Position numbers and translations under genes: made by a program | Notes under the pieces: generated by a model | The model's input: only the letters and a program-made list of their open reading frames with translations | What the model was told of the DNA's origin: nothing | Database searches by the model: none | Assembly (NCBI GenBank): GCA_029260795.1 | Contig: JAJDCO010000135.1 | Span: 124,001-188,000, forward strand | DNA: 64,000 bases | Reading direction: 5' to 3' | From: Planctomycetota bacterium | GTDB taxonomy: Bacteria; Planctomycetota; OFTM77 | Part shown: one piece after another, positions 53,327-62,900 of the stretch | Position numbering within the stretch: position 1 is the first letter of the stretch | Layout: every line of letters begins with the position of its first letter

Positions 53327-54393
53327 CAGAAGTCTCCGTCCATCACGGCCGCCGCGCTCGCCCCGAGGAGGATCGCCCCGAATGAGGGCGTCAGCCGTGA
53401 GATCACGTAGTTAAACTCTCCGAGGAAGCGCTTCGGCACGTAGACGATGTCGCCGTCTTGCAGACGAAAGTCCTGCTCCAGCCGCCCCTCTTCGAGAATC
53501 GCCTCGGCGTCGACGATCCGGTAGAAGGGCTGCTTGGCGTCCCCGCGGATGATGTACACCTCGTCGCATTCCGCGTCCGGAGCGAAGCCACCGGCACGGG
53601 CGATCATCTGGGTCACCGTCTCTCGACGCAGCAGTGGATACAGCCCCGGTGTCCGCACGTCTCCCAAGACCGAGACCGTACCGCGATAGGCCTCATGCAC
53701 GTAGATCACGTCGCCCGGGAAGATCTTGATGTTGAGGCTGAGGTCACCATCCAAGAGCCGCTTCAGATCGACGTCGATCCGCGTGTCCCCGGTTCGCACG
53801 ATCGTGCACTTCTCCGGGGGGATACGCTCGTCGGAGCTCGACGGGATACCTCCACCCAGGGACAGCACCGCCAAGAGCTCGGTGGCTCCGTCGAGGTCCA
53901 CAGCGCCCGGATTCTTGATGCGCCCGAGCAGGTAGGCCCGCGCGTTCGCGAACTCCTTCGGGATCACCGCCACTCGCGGGTCGAGGTAGTACTCGAGCAT
54001 CGACTCCCGGATCCGACCCGCCGCTTGAGTGCGCGTCAGGCTCGCCAGGTCGATGTCACCAAAGAGCGGGATCGAGATCATGCCTTCGGGGCTGAGTCGG
54101 TACTCTCGCGAGAAGCTCGGCTCCTGCCATACGTCGAGCTCGACCAGATCACCGGCGCCCAGTCGGTAGATGTACGGCGGCTCCTCTTGATCGAGCTCGT
54201 GCACCGGCACCAGGTCCCAGCCTTCCTCGACATCGGGCACCTCACTCGACTCGGAGAGCCCGCGATCGATCTCGGCCAAGTGCGGGAGAGGCACCATCGT
54301 GGGCTGCCGACAAGCCGCCATGCACAGTAGGACTAACGCAAGCCGGCGCCCGATCGGCGCCGGATCTTGGGGGGATGAGCGGTCTCGCTTCAT
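53326..54393 (-). CDS. Wza-like polysaccharide export lipoprotein (SLBB)
   Basis: LALVLLCMAAC lipobox; YIYRLGAGDLVELDVWQEPSFSREYRLSPEGMISIPLFGDIDLASLT; SVLGDVRTPGLYPLLRRETVTQMIARAGGF. Confidence 0.92.
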   Translation of the reverse strand: MKRDRSSPQDPAPIGRRLALVLLCMAACRQPTMVPLPHLAEIDRGLSESSEVPDVEEGWDLVPVHELDQEEPPYIYRLGAGDLVELDVWQEPSFSREYRLSPEGMISIPLFGDIDLASLTRTQAAGRIRESMLEYYLDPRVAVIPKEFANARAYLLGRIKNPGAVDLDGATELLAVLSLGGGIPSSSDERIPPEKCTIVRTGDTRIDVDLKRLLDGDLSLNIKIFPGDVIYVHEAYRGTVSVLGDVRTPGLYPLLRRETVTQMIARAGGFAPDAECDEVYIIRGDAKQPFYRIVDAEAILEEGRLEQDFRLQDGDIVYVPKRFLGEFNYVISRLTPSFGAILLGASAAAVMDGDF

Positions 54394-54609
54394 GGTCTCG
54401 CGTCGGGGGGTTTTCACGGAGTGCTCCAGCCAGGTGGCCGACAACCTTCGTTTTCGTCAGGAGCTACGGGTCGTCTTGATGCCGAAATGCCAGCGCAGGC
54501 GAAGCCGCCGGGACCTTCCAGAAGATCTCCAGGGACCGATTTCGTTCCCCGAGCGGAAATACCGGCTCGAGCAGCCGATCCGGGGTTTCAAGCTCTGTAG
54601 CAACGCGTT

Positions 54610-55479
54610 ATGATCGATGGCTTCAGCTCGGATCCGTGGATCCGGGACGCGCCTCTGCCGCGTCGGACGTCCGCCGATCCGACGATATCGCCCATCTGGA
54701 GCCCGACGGTCTTGTCCCTGGCCACGCCGCAGCCCTTCGAAGGGTCTTCTCGAGACGCGGTGCCCGGCGATCGCGATCGCCCGAACGGCGGTCACGCTCT
54801 GTGGCTGGGTCGGACGGCCTATCGCCCCACCTGGGAGCTCCAGCGCAAGCTCCAAAAGGGCCGAATCGCCGAGAGCCTGCCCGACCTGCTCCTCCTCACC
54901 GAACACGGCCCGACCTACACCATCGGTCGGAGTGGTCATGCCGAGCACTTGCTTTGGGACGACGCTGAACGGGCGAGCCGCGGCATCGAGTTCGTCGAGG
55001 TCGATCGGGGTGGCGACATCACCTACCATGGCCCCGGGCAGCTCGTCGGCTACCCGATCGTCCACCTGGCCCGAGTCGGCCGAGACGTCCATGAGTACAT
55101 GCGGCGGCTCGAGCAGGTGCTGATCGACGTCCTGGGCGAGCTCGGAATCGAAGGCGGCCGACGCCCCGGCTTGACCGGCGTCTGGGTGGGGAGCGAAAAG
55201 GTTGCCGCTTTGGGCGTGCGCATCAGCCGATGGGTGGCGATGCACGGCTTCGCTCTCAACGTCGCGCCTGATCTGAGCCACTTCGGTGGCATCGTGCCGT
55301 GTGGAATACAGGATGGGAGCGTGACCTCGATCGAACGTCTCTTGGGACGAGCGATCCATTTAGCCGAGGTGATCCCGACTGTCGTTCGCAGCTTCGAGTC
55401 CGCGTTCGGGCTCGAGCTCCCCTACGAGTCGGCCGGGCAGGCCTGGCTCGACAACGAATTGAGAAAGCTCGAGGGATGA
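54610..55479 (+). CDS. lipB: Lipoyl(octanoyl) transferase
   Basis: LLLTEHGPTYTIGRSGHAEHLL; EVDRGGDITYHGPGQLVGYPIVHL; GLTGVWVGSEKVAALGVRISRWVAMHGFALNV. Start may be internal. Confidence 0.95.
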   Translation: MIDGFSSDPWIRDAPLPRRTSADPTISPIWSPTVLSLATPQPFEGSSRDAVPGDRDRPNGGHALWLGRTAYRPTWELQRKLQKGRIAESLPDLLLLTEHGPTYTIGRSGHAEHLLWDDAERASRGIEFVEVDRGGDITYHGPGQLVGYPIVHLARVGRDVHEYMRRLEQVLIDVLGELGIEGGRRPGLTGVWVGSEKVAALGVRISRWVAMHGFALNVAPDLSHFGGIVPCGIQDGSVTSIERLLGRAIHLAEVIPTVVRSFESAFGLELPYESAGQAWLDNELRKLEG

Positions 55480-56492
55480 CCGACATCCAGCGATCCGCGA
55501 AGGCCTCCGATCCCGGCGCCCACTTGGGTCCCGACGATCTTCGGCGAATCCATTACTACCTCAAGCTCACACAGGCCTTCGAGGAGCGCCTGATTCGCCT
55601 GTACAAGCAAGGCCAGATCGTCGGTGGCGTCTACACGAGCCGTGGCAACGAGGCGACTGCCGTTGGAAGTGCCTTCGCGCTCGAGGCCCGCGACGTTCTC
55701 ACGCCCATGCACCGTGATCTGGGGGCCGCGCTCGTCAAGGGCGATCCCATCCGCGAGCTGATGTGCCAGTTCTTGGCCCGCGGCAACTCGCCGACGAAGG
55801 GGAAGGACAGCAACCTTCACCACGGATCTCGAGAGCGCAACACCCTCGGCATGATCAGCCACCTCGGCGCGATGATTCCGGTGACGGTCGGTGCGGCGCT
55901 GGCCGAGAAGATGCGGGGCAGCGGCGCGGTCGCCCTCACCTACATCGGTGACGGCGGCTCGAGCATCGGCGACTTCCACGAGGGGCTGAACTTCGCCGCC
56001 GTCTATCGCCTCCCTTTCATCTTGATCATCGAGAACAACCAGTACGCTTTCTCGACGCCGACTCGGCAGCAGTACCTCTGTCAGCGCCTCGCCGATCGAG
56101 GGGTCGCCTATGGCATCCCGGGTGTTCAGGTCGACGGCACCGACGTGCTGGCGGTCTACGAGGCGACGCGTGACGCGACCGAGCGAGCGCGGCGCGGCGA
56201 CGGACCGACGCTGATCGAGTCGATCACGATGCGCATGCGAGGTCACTCCGAGGCCGACAACTTCAGCTACGTGCCCAAGGAGATGCTGGAGGCTTGGGAT
56301 GCGAAGGAGCCCGTGGCTCGCTTCGAGAATCGCTTGCTGGAACAAGGGCTCTTGGACGCGGCGCAGGTGATCGCGACCGAAGAGCGCATCGCGGCCGTGC
56401 TCGACGATGCCACCCAGTTTGCGCTCGACTCTCCGATGGCCGAGCCCGCCGAAGCGGCGCGCGGCGTCTACGCCCCCTCGAAGGAAGACTGA
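55476..56492 (+). CDS. pdhA: Pyruvate (2-oxo acid) dehydrogenase E1 alpha subunit
   Basis: IHYYLKLTQAFEERLIRLYKQGQIVGGVYTSRGNEATAVG; TYIGDGGSSIGDFHEGLNFAAVYRLPFILIIENNQYAFSTP (TPP motif). ATGA overlap with lipB. Confidence 0.95.
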   Translation: MTDIQRSAKASDPGAHLGPDDLRRIHYYLKLTQAFEERLIRLYKQGQIVGGVYTSRGNEATAVGSAFALEARDVLTPMHRDLGAALVKGDPIRELMCQFLARGNSPTKGKDSNLHHGSRERNTLGMISHLGAMIPVTVGAALAEKMRGSGAVALTYIGDGGSSIGDFHEGLNFAAVYRLPFILIIENNQYAFSTPTRQQYLCQRLADRGVAYGIPGVQVDGTDVLAVYEATRDATERARRGDGPTLIESITMRMRGHSEADNFSYVPKEMLEAWDAKEPVARFENRLLEQGLLDAAQVIATEERIAAVLDDATQFALDSPMAEPAEAARGVYAPSKED

Positions 56493-56505
56493 GGACTCCG
56501 ACCCG

Positions 56506-57480
56506 ATGAGTGAGGTGACTTATCTCGAGGCCATTCGTCAGGCCCTCGAAGAAGAGATGGACCGTGATCCCTCGGTGTTCCTCCTCGGCGAGGACATCGG
56601 AGCGTACGGGGGCGCCTTCAAGGTGACGGCCGGCTTCCAGGAGCGCTTCGGAGCCGAGCGGGTGCTGGACACGCCGTTGGCCGAGTCGGCGATCATCGGT
56701 GTGGCGGCGGGTGCTGCGCTGCGCGGCTATCGTCCAATTGCCGAGATGCAGTTCAGCGACTTCATCACCTGCGGCTTCAATCAGCTCGTCAACTTCGCGG
56801 CCAAGACCCACTACCGTTACGAGGAGCCGGTCCCCATGGTCGTCCGCTGCCCAACCGGTGGCTACATCCACGGAGGCCCCTTCCACTCCCAGAGTACCGA
56901 AGCCTGGTTCTTCCACGTGCCCGGGCTCAAGCTCGTGGCTCCCTCGACTCCCGCCGATGCCAAGGGCCTGTTGAAGGCAGCCATCCGCGATGACAATCCT
57001 GTGCTCTTCTTCGAGCACAAGTTCCTCTACCGCCGTGCCAAAGGTGAGGTCGACGGCGACGTCGTGATCCCGATCGGGAAAGCACGCTGCGCTCGGTCGG
57101 GCGACGCCGCCACCGTCGTCACCTACGGAGCCACCGTCGGGCTCTGCCTCGAGGCAGCGGAGTCGATTGCTCAATCGGGCGGTGACGAGGTCGAGGTGAT
57201 CGATCTCCGCTCGCTTCTCCCCTTCGACAAGGAGACGATCCTCGAGTCAGTGCGACGAACCGGTCGCCTGCTCATCGTTCACGAGGACACGCTCACGGGC
57301 GGAATCGGCGGCGAGATCGCGGCCGTCGTCGCCGCGGACGCTTTCGAGCATCTGGACGCTCCCGTCCGACGGGTCGCTTCGCTCGATACGCCGGTTCCGT
57401 TCGCACCTCCGATGGAGGAGCACTTCTTCCCCAACGTCGCCAAGATCGAGTCCGCCCTGCGCGAGCTGCTGGCCTACTAA
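56506..57480 (+). CDS. pdhB: Pyruvate (2-oxo acid) dehydrogenase E1 beta subunit
   Basis: VTYLEAIRQALEEEMDRDPSVFLLGEDIGAYGGAFKVTAGFQERFGAERVLDTPLAESAIIGVAAGAALRGYRPIAEMQFSDFI. Confidence 0.95.
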   Translation: MSEVTYLEAIRQALEEEMDRDPSVFLLGEDIGAYGGAFKVTAGFQERFGAERVLDTPLAESAIIGVAAGAALRGYRPIAEMQFSDFITCGFNQLVNFAAKTHYRYEEPVPMVVRCPTGGYIHGGPFHSQSTEAWFFHVPGLKLVAPSTPADAKGLLKAAIRDDNPVLFFEHKFLYRRAKGEVDGDVVIPIGKARCARSGDAATVVTYGATVGLCLEAAESIAQSGGDEVEVIDLRSLLPFDKETILESVRRTGRLLIVHEDTLTGGIGGEIAAVVAADAFEHLDAPVRRVASLDTPVPFAPPMEEHFFPNVAKIESALRELLAY

Positions 57481-57497
57481 GCGGAGAGCCTCGAGCC

Positions 57498-58730
57498 GTG
57501 AAGATCGACATCGTCATGCCCCAGCTCGGTCAGAGCATTGCCGAGGGAACGGTCGTCCGTTGGGTCAAGCAACCCGGTGATCGCGTCGAGCGCGATGAGA
57601 CCGTCTTGGAGGTCAGCACCGACAAGGTTGAGTCCGAGGTTCCTTCCCCGGCCGCCGGCACCTTGGCCGAGATCTTGGTCGAGGCCGGTACGACCGTCGA
57701 GGTCGGCACTCGCATCGCCCGGCTCGAGAGCGATTCCGAGGTGCCGGCCGAGGTGGTGGCGGCTGCCGTGACGTCCACGGCCACCACCTCGTCCCCGCCC
57801 ACGGCCACCCGAGCCGCGAGACTTCCGCCCTCCCGGTCCGGCAGCCGCTTCTACTCGCCGGCCGTCCGCCGATTGGCGCGCGAAGCAGGGCTCGGCCTCG
57901 GACAGCTCGACCATCTCTCCGGCTCCGGTGCGGGAGGCCGCCTCACCAAGAACGACCTCAGTGCGCATCTGGCCGGGAGCACTCTGACCGCTCCGAACCG
58001 AGCACCGATCGCCGCCACTCTCCCCGTCGACGGGGACTTCGACATCGAGCCGATGGATTCGATGCGCCAGGCCATCGCCGCCCACATGACCCAGAGCGTT
58101 CAGACCTCGGCTCACGTGACGACGGTGCAGGAAGCGGACGTGACTGGCATTGTCCGCTACCGCAGCGCTCATCGCGAGGCCTTCGAGCGGAGCGAGGGCT
58201 TCTCCCTCACCGCGCTCCCGTTCGTGGCGTCGGTCGTTGCCCGCAGCTTGCGCGAGTTTCCTTGGGTGAACGCCTCGGTCGATGGCGATCGCATTCTGGT
58301 ACATCGCCGCGTCCATCTCGGCATCGCCGTCTCGCTCGACCGAGGACTGGTCGTTCCAGTCGTGCGAGATGCGGACTCCTTGACCGTGCGAGGCCTGGCC
58401 CGTGCGATTCAAGATCTGGCTCGCCGAGCGCGCGCGGGTGAGCTCGGGAGCGAGGCCTTCCGCGGAGCCACGTTCACGATCACGAACCCAGGCATCTTCG
58501 GCAGCTTGATCGGGACGCCGATTATCAGCCAGCCCCAGGTCGCGATTCTGTCGACGGGTGTCATTCAGAAGCGGGCGGTGGTGGTTGCGGACGATGCGAT
58601 CGCGGTGCGCTCGATGGTGTACCTCTCTCTTTCTTACGATCATCGCTTGATCGATGGCGCACTGGCGGGACGCTTCATCCGAAGCATCGTGAACGGGCTG
58701 GAATCACCCGAGCTCGTGCGCGGAATCTGA
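57498..58730 (+). CDS. pdhC: Dihydrolipoamide acyltransferase E2
   Basis: Lipoyl domain ETVLEVSTDKVESEVPSPAAGTL; E3-binding-like YSPAVRRLAREAGLGLGQLDHLSGSGAGGRLTKNDL; catalytic LSYDHRLIDGALAGRF. Confidence 0.95.
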   Translation: MKIDIVMPQLGQSIAEGTVVRWVKQPGDRVERDETVLEVSTDKVESEVPSPAAGTLAEILVEAGTTVEVGTRIARLESDSEVPAEVVAAAVTSTATTSSPPTATRAARLPPSRSGSRFYSPAVRRLAREAGLGLGQLDHLSGSGAGGRLTKNDLSAHLAGSTLTAPNRAPIAATLPVDGDFDIEPMDSMRQAIAAHMTQSVQTSAHVTTVQEADVTGIVRYRSAHREAFERSEGFSLTALPFVASVVARSLREFPWVNASVDGDRILVHRRVHLGIAVSLDRGLVVPVVRDADSLTVRGLARAIQDLARRARAGELGSEAFRGATFTITNPGIFGSLIGTPIISQPQVAILSTGVIQKRAVVVADDAIAVRSMVYLSLSYDHRLIDGALAGRFIRSIVNGLESPELVRGI

Positions 58731-58744
58731 TCGGAGAGGATTCC

Positions 58745-59290
58745 ATGACACGACTTCGCCGTGAGCGTTGCTCTCTCCTGATCGTCGACCTGCAGAAGCG
58801 CCTGATGGACATCGTGGTGCGCCGTGACTCGACGATCGGAAACATTCTTCGATTGCTGGAGGCCACCCGAATCCTCGAGGTTCCGATCTTGGCGACCGAT
58901 CAGAACCGGAAGGTCTTCGGCTCTACCCTCGATGCCATTCGAGAGCGTCTTCCCTCTCCCCCTTCCGACAAGCTGATCTTCAGTGCCTTCGCGCACGAGC
59001 CCATTCACGCGGCGCTCGAGCGATCGGGGCGTCGACAGCTCCTCGTCACGGGCATCATGACGAACGTCTGCGTGCTTCAGACGACGCTCGATGCCTTGGA
59101 GGACGGCTTTGCAGTCCATGTGGTCGCGGACGCCGTGACAGCGGCCGACGAGAACGACCATCAAGTCGGTCTCGATCGACTCCGCCAAGCCGGCGCAATC
59201 ATCACGAACACCGAGACCACCATCTACGAGCTCTTGGAGCGAGCCGGAACCGACGAGTTCCGCGCCTGCCTCCCGCTCCTCCGGCGCTAG
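58745..59290 (+). CDS. Isochorismatase-family hydrolase
   Basis: RCSLLIVDLQKRLMDIV; LLVTGIMTNVCVLQTTLDALEDGFAVHVVADAVTA. Confidence 0.9.
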   Translation: MTRLRRERCSLLIVDLQKRLMDIVVRRDSTIGNILRLLEATRILEVPILATDQNRKVFGSTLDAIRERLPSPPSDKLIFSAFAHEPIHAALERSGRRQLLVTGIMTNVCVLQTTLDALEDGFAVHVVADAVTAADENDHQVGLDRLRQAGAIITNTETTIYELLERAGTDEFRACLPLLRR

Positions 59291-59535
59291 CTGCTCGCCT
59301 CGGGCTGCAAGTCCGGCTCGAGGTTCTGGAGGCGACGAGGAATCTGGAGCCGACCGCCCAGGGCGTTTCGTAGGCGAGTTCCACAAAAGCGACGCGATGA
59401 CCGATACAGGGGGATGCGTCGTCACGGCGACGGTGAGTGGCCCTTCGGGAACGGAGGCTCGCTGGCGTTCTTTGGAATGGGCAAGCCCGCCCGAGGGGCG
59501 GTCGAGACTCGACTCCGGACACGAGGTGAGTCGGA

Positions 59536-61628
59536 TGGCAGAGCGGAACGAGTTGGATAGCCAGAATCTGGTGATCCGCGGGTTGGTCGTCGGGACGGTG
59601 CTCGGCCTTGCCGAGGCGCTGGCCGCACAGGTCCACGCGCAGGTGGCTTGGGAGACTCTGGCAGTCGGACTGGGTCTTTGGGTGGTCGCCGGAACTCTCG
59701 GCGGGATGGCCGTCCAGCTGGTGCGGTCCCTCGGCCCCCTTCGATTCAGCGGCGGTGGAGTGCTCGTCGGTGGCGCCCTGGCCGTCTATGGCATCGTGAT
59801 GCTCAATCATCAGGTGCTGCGCGGCGTCGGAGTCCTCGATCCGTCCTCGATCTTGGCAGCGGTCGGAGTCCTCGCCTGCGCGGGGCTCTTCGTCCTCTGC
59901 CTGGACCGACGCCTGGCCCAGGCTGACGTCACGCACTTCGCCTCGTACGCGTTCGCGATACTCGCCACCTTGGTGGGCGCGAACTTCCTGCGATCGGTCA
60001 TCACCCCGGATCCGATCTCGCTTCGAGGGATCCTGCTCGTGGCCGGTGCCTTCATCCTGGCTCCCGCGCTGGCGGGATTGCTCACGGCCGGGCTTCGACG
60101 CTTGCTCCGATTCGGATTACCGGATGGCCTCGCGACACCGCTGGCCGCGATCGCCATTGCGGCCATTCCGTTCGCCGCGGGCGTGGTCCTGGTTCGTCCG
60201 GCTTGGATCGGCATCCATGCCGAGCCCGCACGCGCACTCAACCGACCGGCCCGCCCCAACGTCTTGGTGGTCCTGCTCGATACGGTGCGCGCTGATCGCC
60301 TGTCTTGCTACGACCCGGAGGCACGGCCGACGCCGATCCTGGATGCGCTCGCCCAAGAAGGCACTCGCTTCCCCAACATGGTCTCCACATCACCGTGGAC
60401 CCTTCCGGCCCATGCCTCGTTGTTCACGAGTACCTATCCTTCTCGCCACGGCGCCGTCCATGTCGACAGCGATTGGCAGGGCCGACCGCTCGGCCGTGGC
60501 CTCCCGACCGTGGCCGAGATTCTCGCAGGCCAAGGCTACGAGACCTCGGCCATCGTCGCGAACCGCGGATTCCTCGATCCCTTCTTCGGACTCGATCGCG
60601 GCTTCGGTTGGTATGAGGTGCTGCATCCCAAGACCGACGGTCTATTCTGGAATCCGATCGCACAGCGGACGCCCTTGAGCCGCTACTACCGATTGAACCC
60701 GAACGTGCTCTCCCCGGCCGTCAACGAGCAGGCCTTGACTTGGATCGACGGACGCCCCGAGGCTCAGAAGCCCTTCTTCTTGTTCCTGAACTACATGGAC
60801 GCCCACGGGAGCCCGTTCTTGCCGGACTTCGGCGACCAGATGGGTGGCTTGGGCCTGACTCCCGGAGACATCGCCGATCTCTCCGATGTCCAGAGTGGTC
60901 ACGCGACGCTCGAGGACAATCAACGCTGGGATCTGGCGGCTTGGTACACCAAGGAGGTGCAGTTCCTCGATCACCAGCTCGGTCTTCTCTTCGATGAGCT
61001 CAAGCGACGCGAGGTGTGGGATGACACGCTCGTGATCGTCCTCTCCGATCACGGCGAGATGCTTGGAGAGCGAGGCGCGGTGGGACACGAGCTGTACCTG
61101 CAGGAAGAGGTTCTGCGGGTCCCTTTGATCGTGAAGTATCCGAAGGGTATGGCGGCTCCGGATACCAGTCGCTGGATCCAGACGGTCGACATCGCTCCGG
61201 AGATCCTCCGAGTGGCGGTGATCCCGACGCCTGACACTTTTCAGGGCATCTTGCCGGGTCAACGCACCGATCATCCGATCGCCGAGCTGTACTCCAACCG
61301 GACGATGCGATCGATCAGTAAGGCACGCTTCGGGAATGACCTGACCGCGGTCTACTCGGACACGCCTCCGGGTTGGAAGTACATCAGTGGCGGCGCCGAG
61401 GAGCAGCTCTTCGACCTCGAGAACGACCCCCGTCAAGCCAAGAACGCCGCCAAGTCTCATCCGAAGATGACCAACCTCCTCCGCCGGCGCTTCGCTCGTT
61501 GGCTCAGCTCGTTCGAGAGGTACCGCCCCGCCGAATCGGCAGAGCCGCCGGTGGCGGCGGAAGCTCAGCGAGCGCAGGAGAACGTGCGGCGTCTCGGCTA
61601 CGCGGGCGGCGGAAGCTCAAAGCGCTAG
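59536..61628 (+). CDS. Sulfatase-fold protein with N-terminal membrane domain
   Basis: N-terminal ~7 hydrophobic segments; RPNVLVVLLDTVRADRLSCYD; VSTSPWTLPAHASLFTSTYPSRHGAVH; LVIVLSDHGEMLGERGAVGHELYLQEEVLRVPLIVKYP. ORF opens to 59397. Confidence 0.9.
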
Positions 61629-61641
61629 CCATCGAGGGATG

Positions 61642-61667
61642 AGCGGCGCCGCCTCGTCCGCGCCGCT
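61642..61667. terminator. Hairpin between convergent sulfatase-like and DUF790 genes
   Basis: AGCGGCGC - 10 nt - GCGCCGCT abutting the stop at 61668. Confidence 0.4.
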
Positions 61668-62900
61668 TCAGCTCCCGTCTTTCGCGTCGCTCGTCAGCTC
61701 TTCCTCCAGGAGACGAGCGACCTCACTCACGACCGGGATCTCCCGGTATCGGAACACGCGCGCGGGAAGACCTTCCAGCTTCTGCTCATCGACTCGCATG
61801 CGATCGGAGACTCCGACGAGAACTGGCCCCGGGGCATGGGCCCGAAGGTGTGAAAGCCTGTCCGCGAGCCCGGTCGATCGCCAGTAGCCAAAGAGCTCCA
61901 GCCAAACGCGCCGTCCCGTCTTCTCGTGCACGAACGTGAAGTCCGGCACGAATACGCCAGCGCCCTCGAGATCCACCACCTCGGAATGGGGCGCCGCGGT
62001 CCAACCCTCCACCTTGGCATTGAAGCGATCGGCGAACCGCTGCAGCTCCTCGGGAAACCGAGTGCCGGTATCCGGGAAGTGAGATCGAAGCCCATCCTTC
62101 GCCTCGAGCTCGAAGATCCGCTCGACGCGTCGCGGTCCCCACACCAGCTCGGCTCGCAGCCGAAACGAACGGGCATGGAGTAACACCGGCAGGAAGAACG
62201 CCATCTGGAGCCCATACCGCTGCGCATAGCGAAACAGGCTGAGTGGCCCGTCGATCGTCAGTCGATACCCTTTCTCCGGATCGCCTTCGAGGCGATGCAT
62301 GAGCCGGTAGAACTTCAAGTACCGGAAGATCTGGCGATAGCGCTGCGGCGGCTCGTCAGGGAGGTCGATGACGAGGCGTCGGGCGCGAATGAGGACCGTT
62401 TGCGCCAAAGCGACGTTGTAGCGATGCAGGAGGCGCTCGGGCGAGAGGGCACGAAACTCGACCAGCCGTTGCTCGGACTCCAGATCGGCGAATAGCCCGG
62501 CCTCGAGCGCTTCCACGCTCACTCCCACTCGATGCGCGGCGCTTTCGAGAACGGTCTGCCGGTCGAATGCATGTGCGAGTGCGACGTCTCGCCGTTGCGC
62601 CGTCGCCGCCTCGAAGACCGCTCGCCGAAGATCGACCGGCGGAAGGTCCGATTGCACCTCGAACCGGCAGCGCTTCTCGAGTAGGCGCGCGAGTCCTCGA
62701 TGCATCAGGAACTCCGTCCCATCACCGGTCAGCTCACGTCGGACTTCTTCGAGCTCCCCTCGGCGACCACCGACGCCCTGCCGATGAGCCTCGATCAGCT
62801 CTCGAGCCAGCTCGAGGAGTGAGGCTTCTTCCGGGTCGACGTACTCGGGCCGGATGAACTTGCGACCGACGCGAACGCGGAGGAGGTCACTGGTAAGCAC
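61668..62900 (-). CDS. DUF790 family protein (Bax1-like XPB-associated nuclease)
   Basis: MLTSDLLRVRVGRKFIRPEYVDPEE...; nuclease-like VVDLEGAGVFVPDFTFVHEKTGRRVWLELFGYW (D...E pattern); overlaps XPB-like helicase gene. Confidence 0.85.
   Translation of the reverse strand: MLTSDLLRVRVGRKFIRPEYVDPEEASLLELARELIEAHRQGVGGRRGELEEVRRELTGDGTEFLMHRGLARLLEKRCRFEVQSDLPPVDLRRAVFEAATAQRRDVALAHAFDRQTVLESAAHRVGVSVEALEAGLFADLESEQRLVEFRALSPERLLHRYNVALAQTVLIRARRLVIDLPDEPPQRYRQIFRYLKFYRLMHRLEGDPEKGYRLTIDGPLSLFRYAQRYGLQMAFFLPVLLHARSFRLRAELVWGPRRVERIFELEAKDGLRSHFPDTGTRFPEELQRFADRFNAKVEGWTAAPHSEVVDLEGAGVFVPDFTFVHEKTGRRVWLELFGYWRSTGLADRLSHLRAHAPGPVLVGVSDRMRVDEQKLEGLPARVFRYREIPVVSEVARLLEEELTSDAKDGS

Noticed and set aside
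52070-53410. 446-aa plus-strand ORF opposite the FG-GAP gene
   Set aside because: Looks domain-like (many Asp/Val repeats) only because it mirrors the repeated FG-GAP coding sequence.
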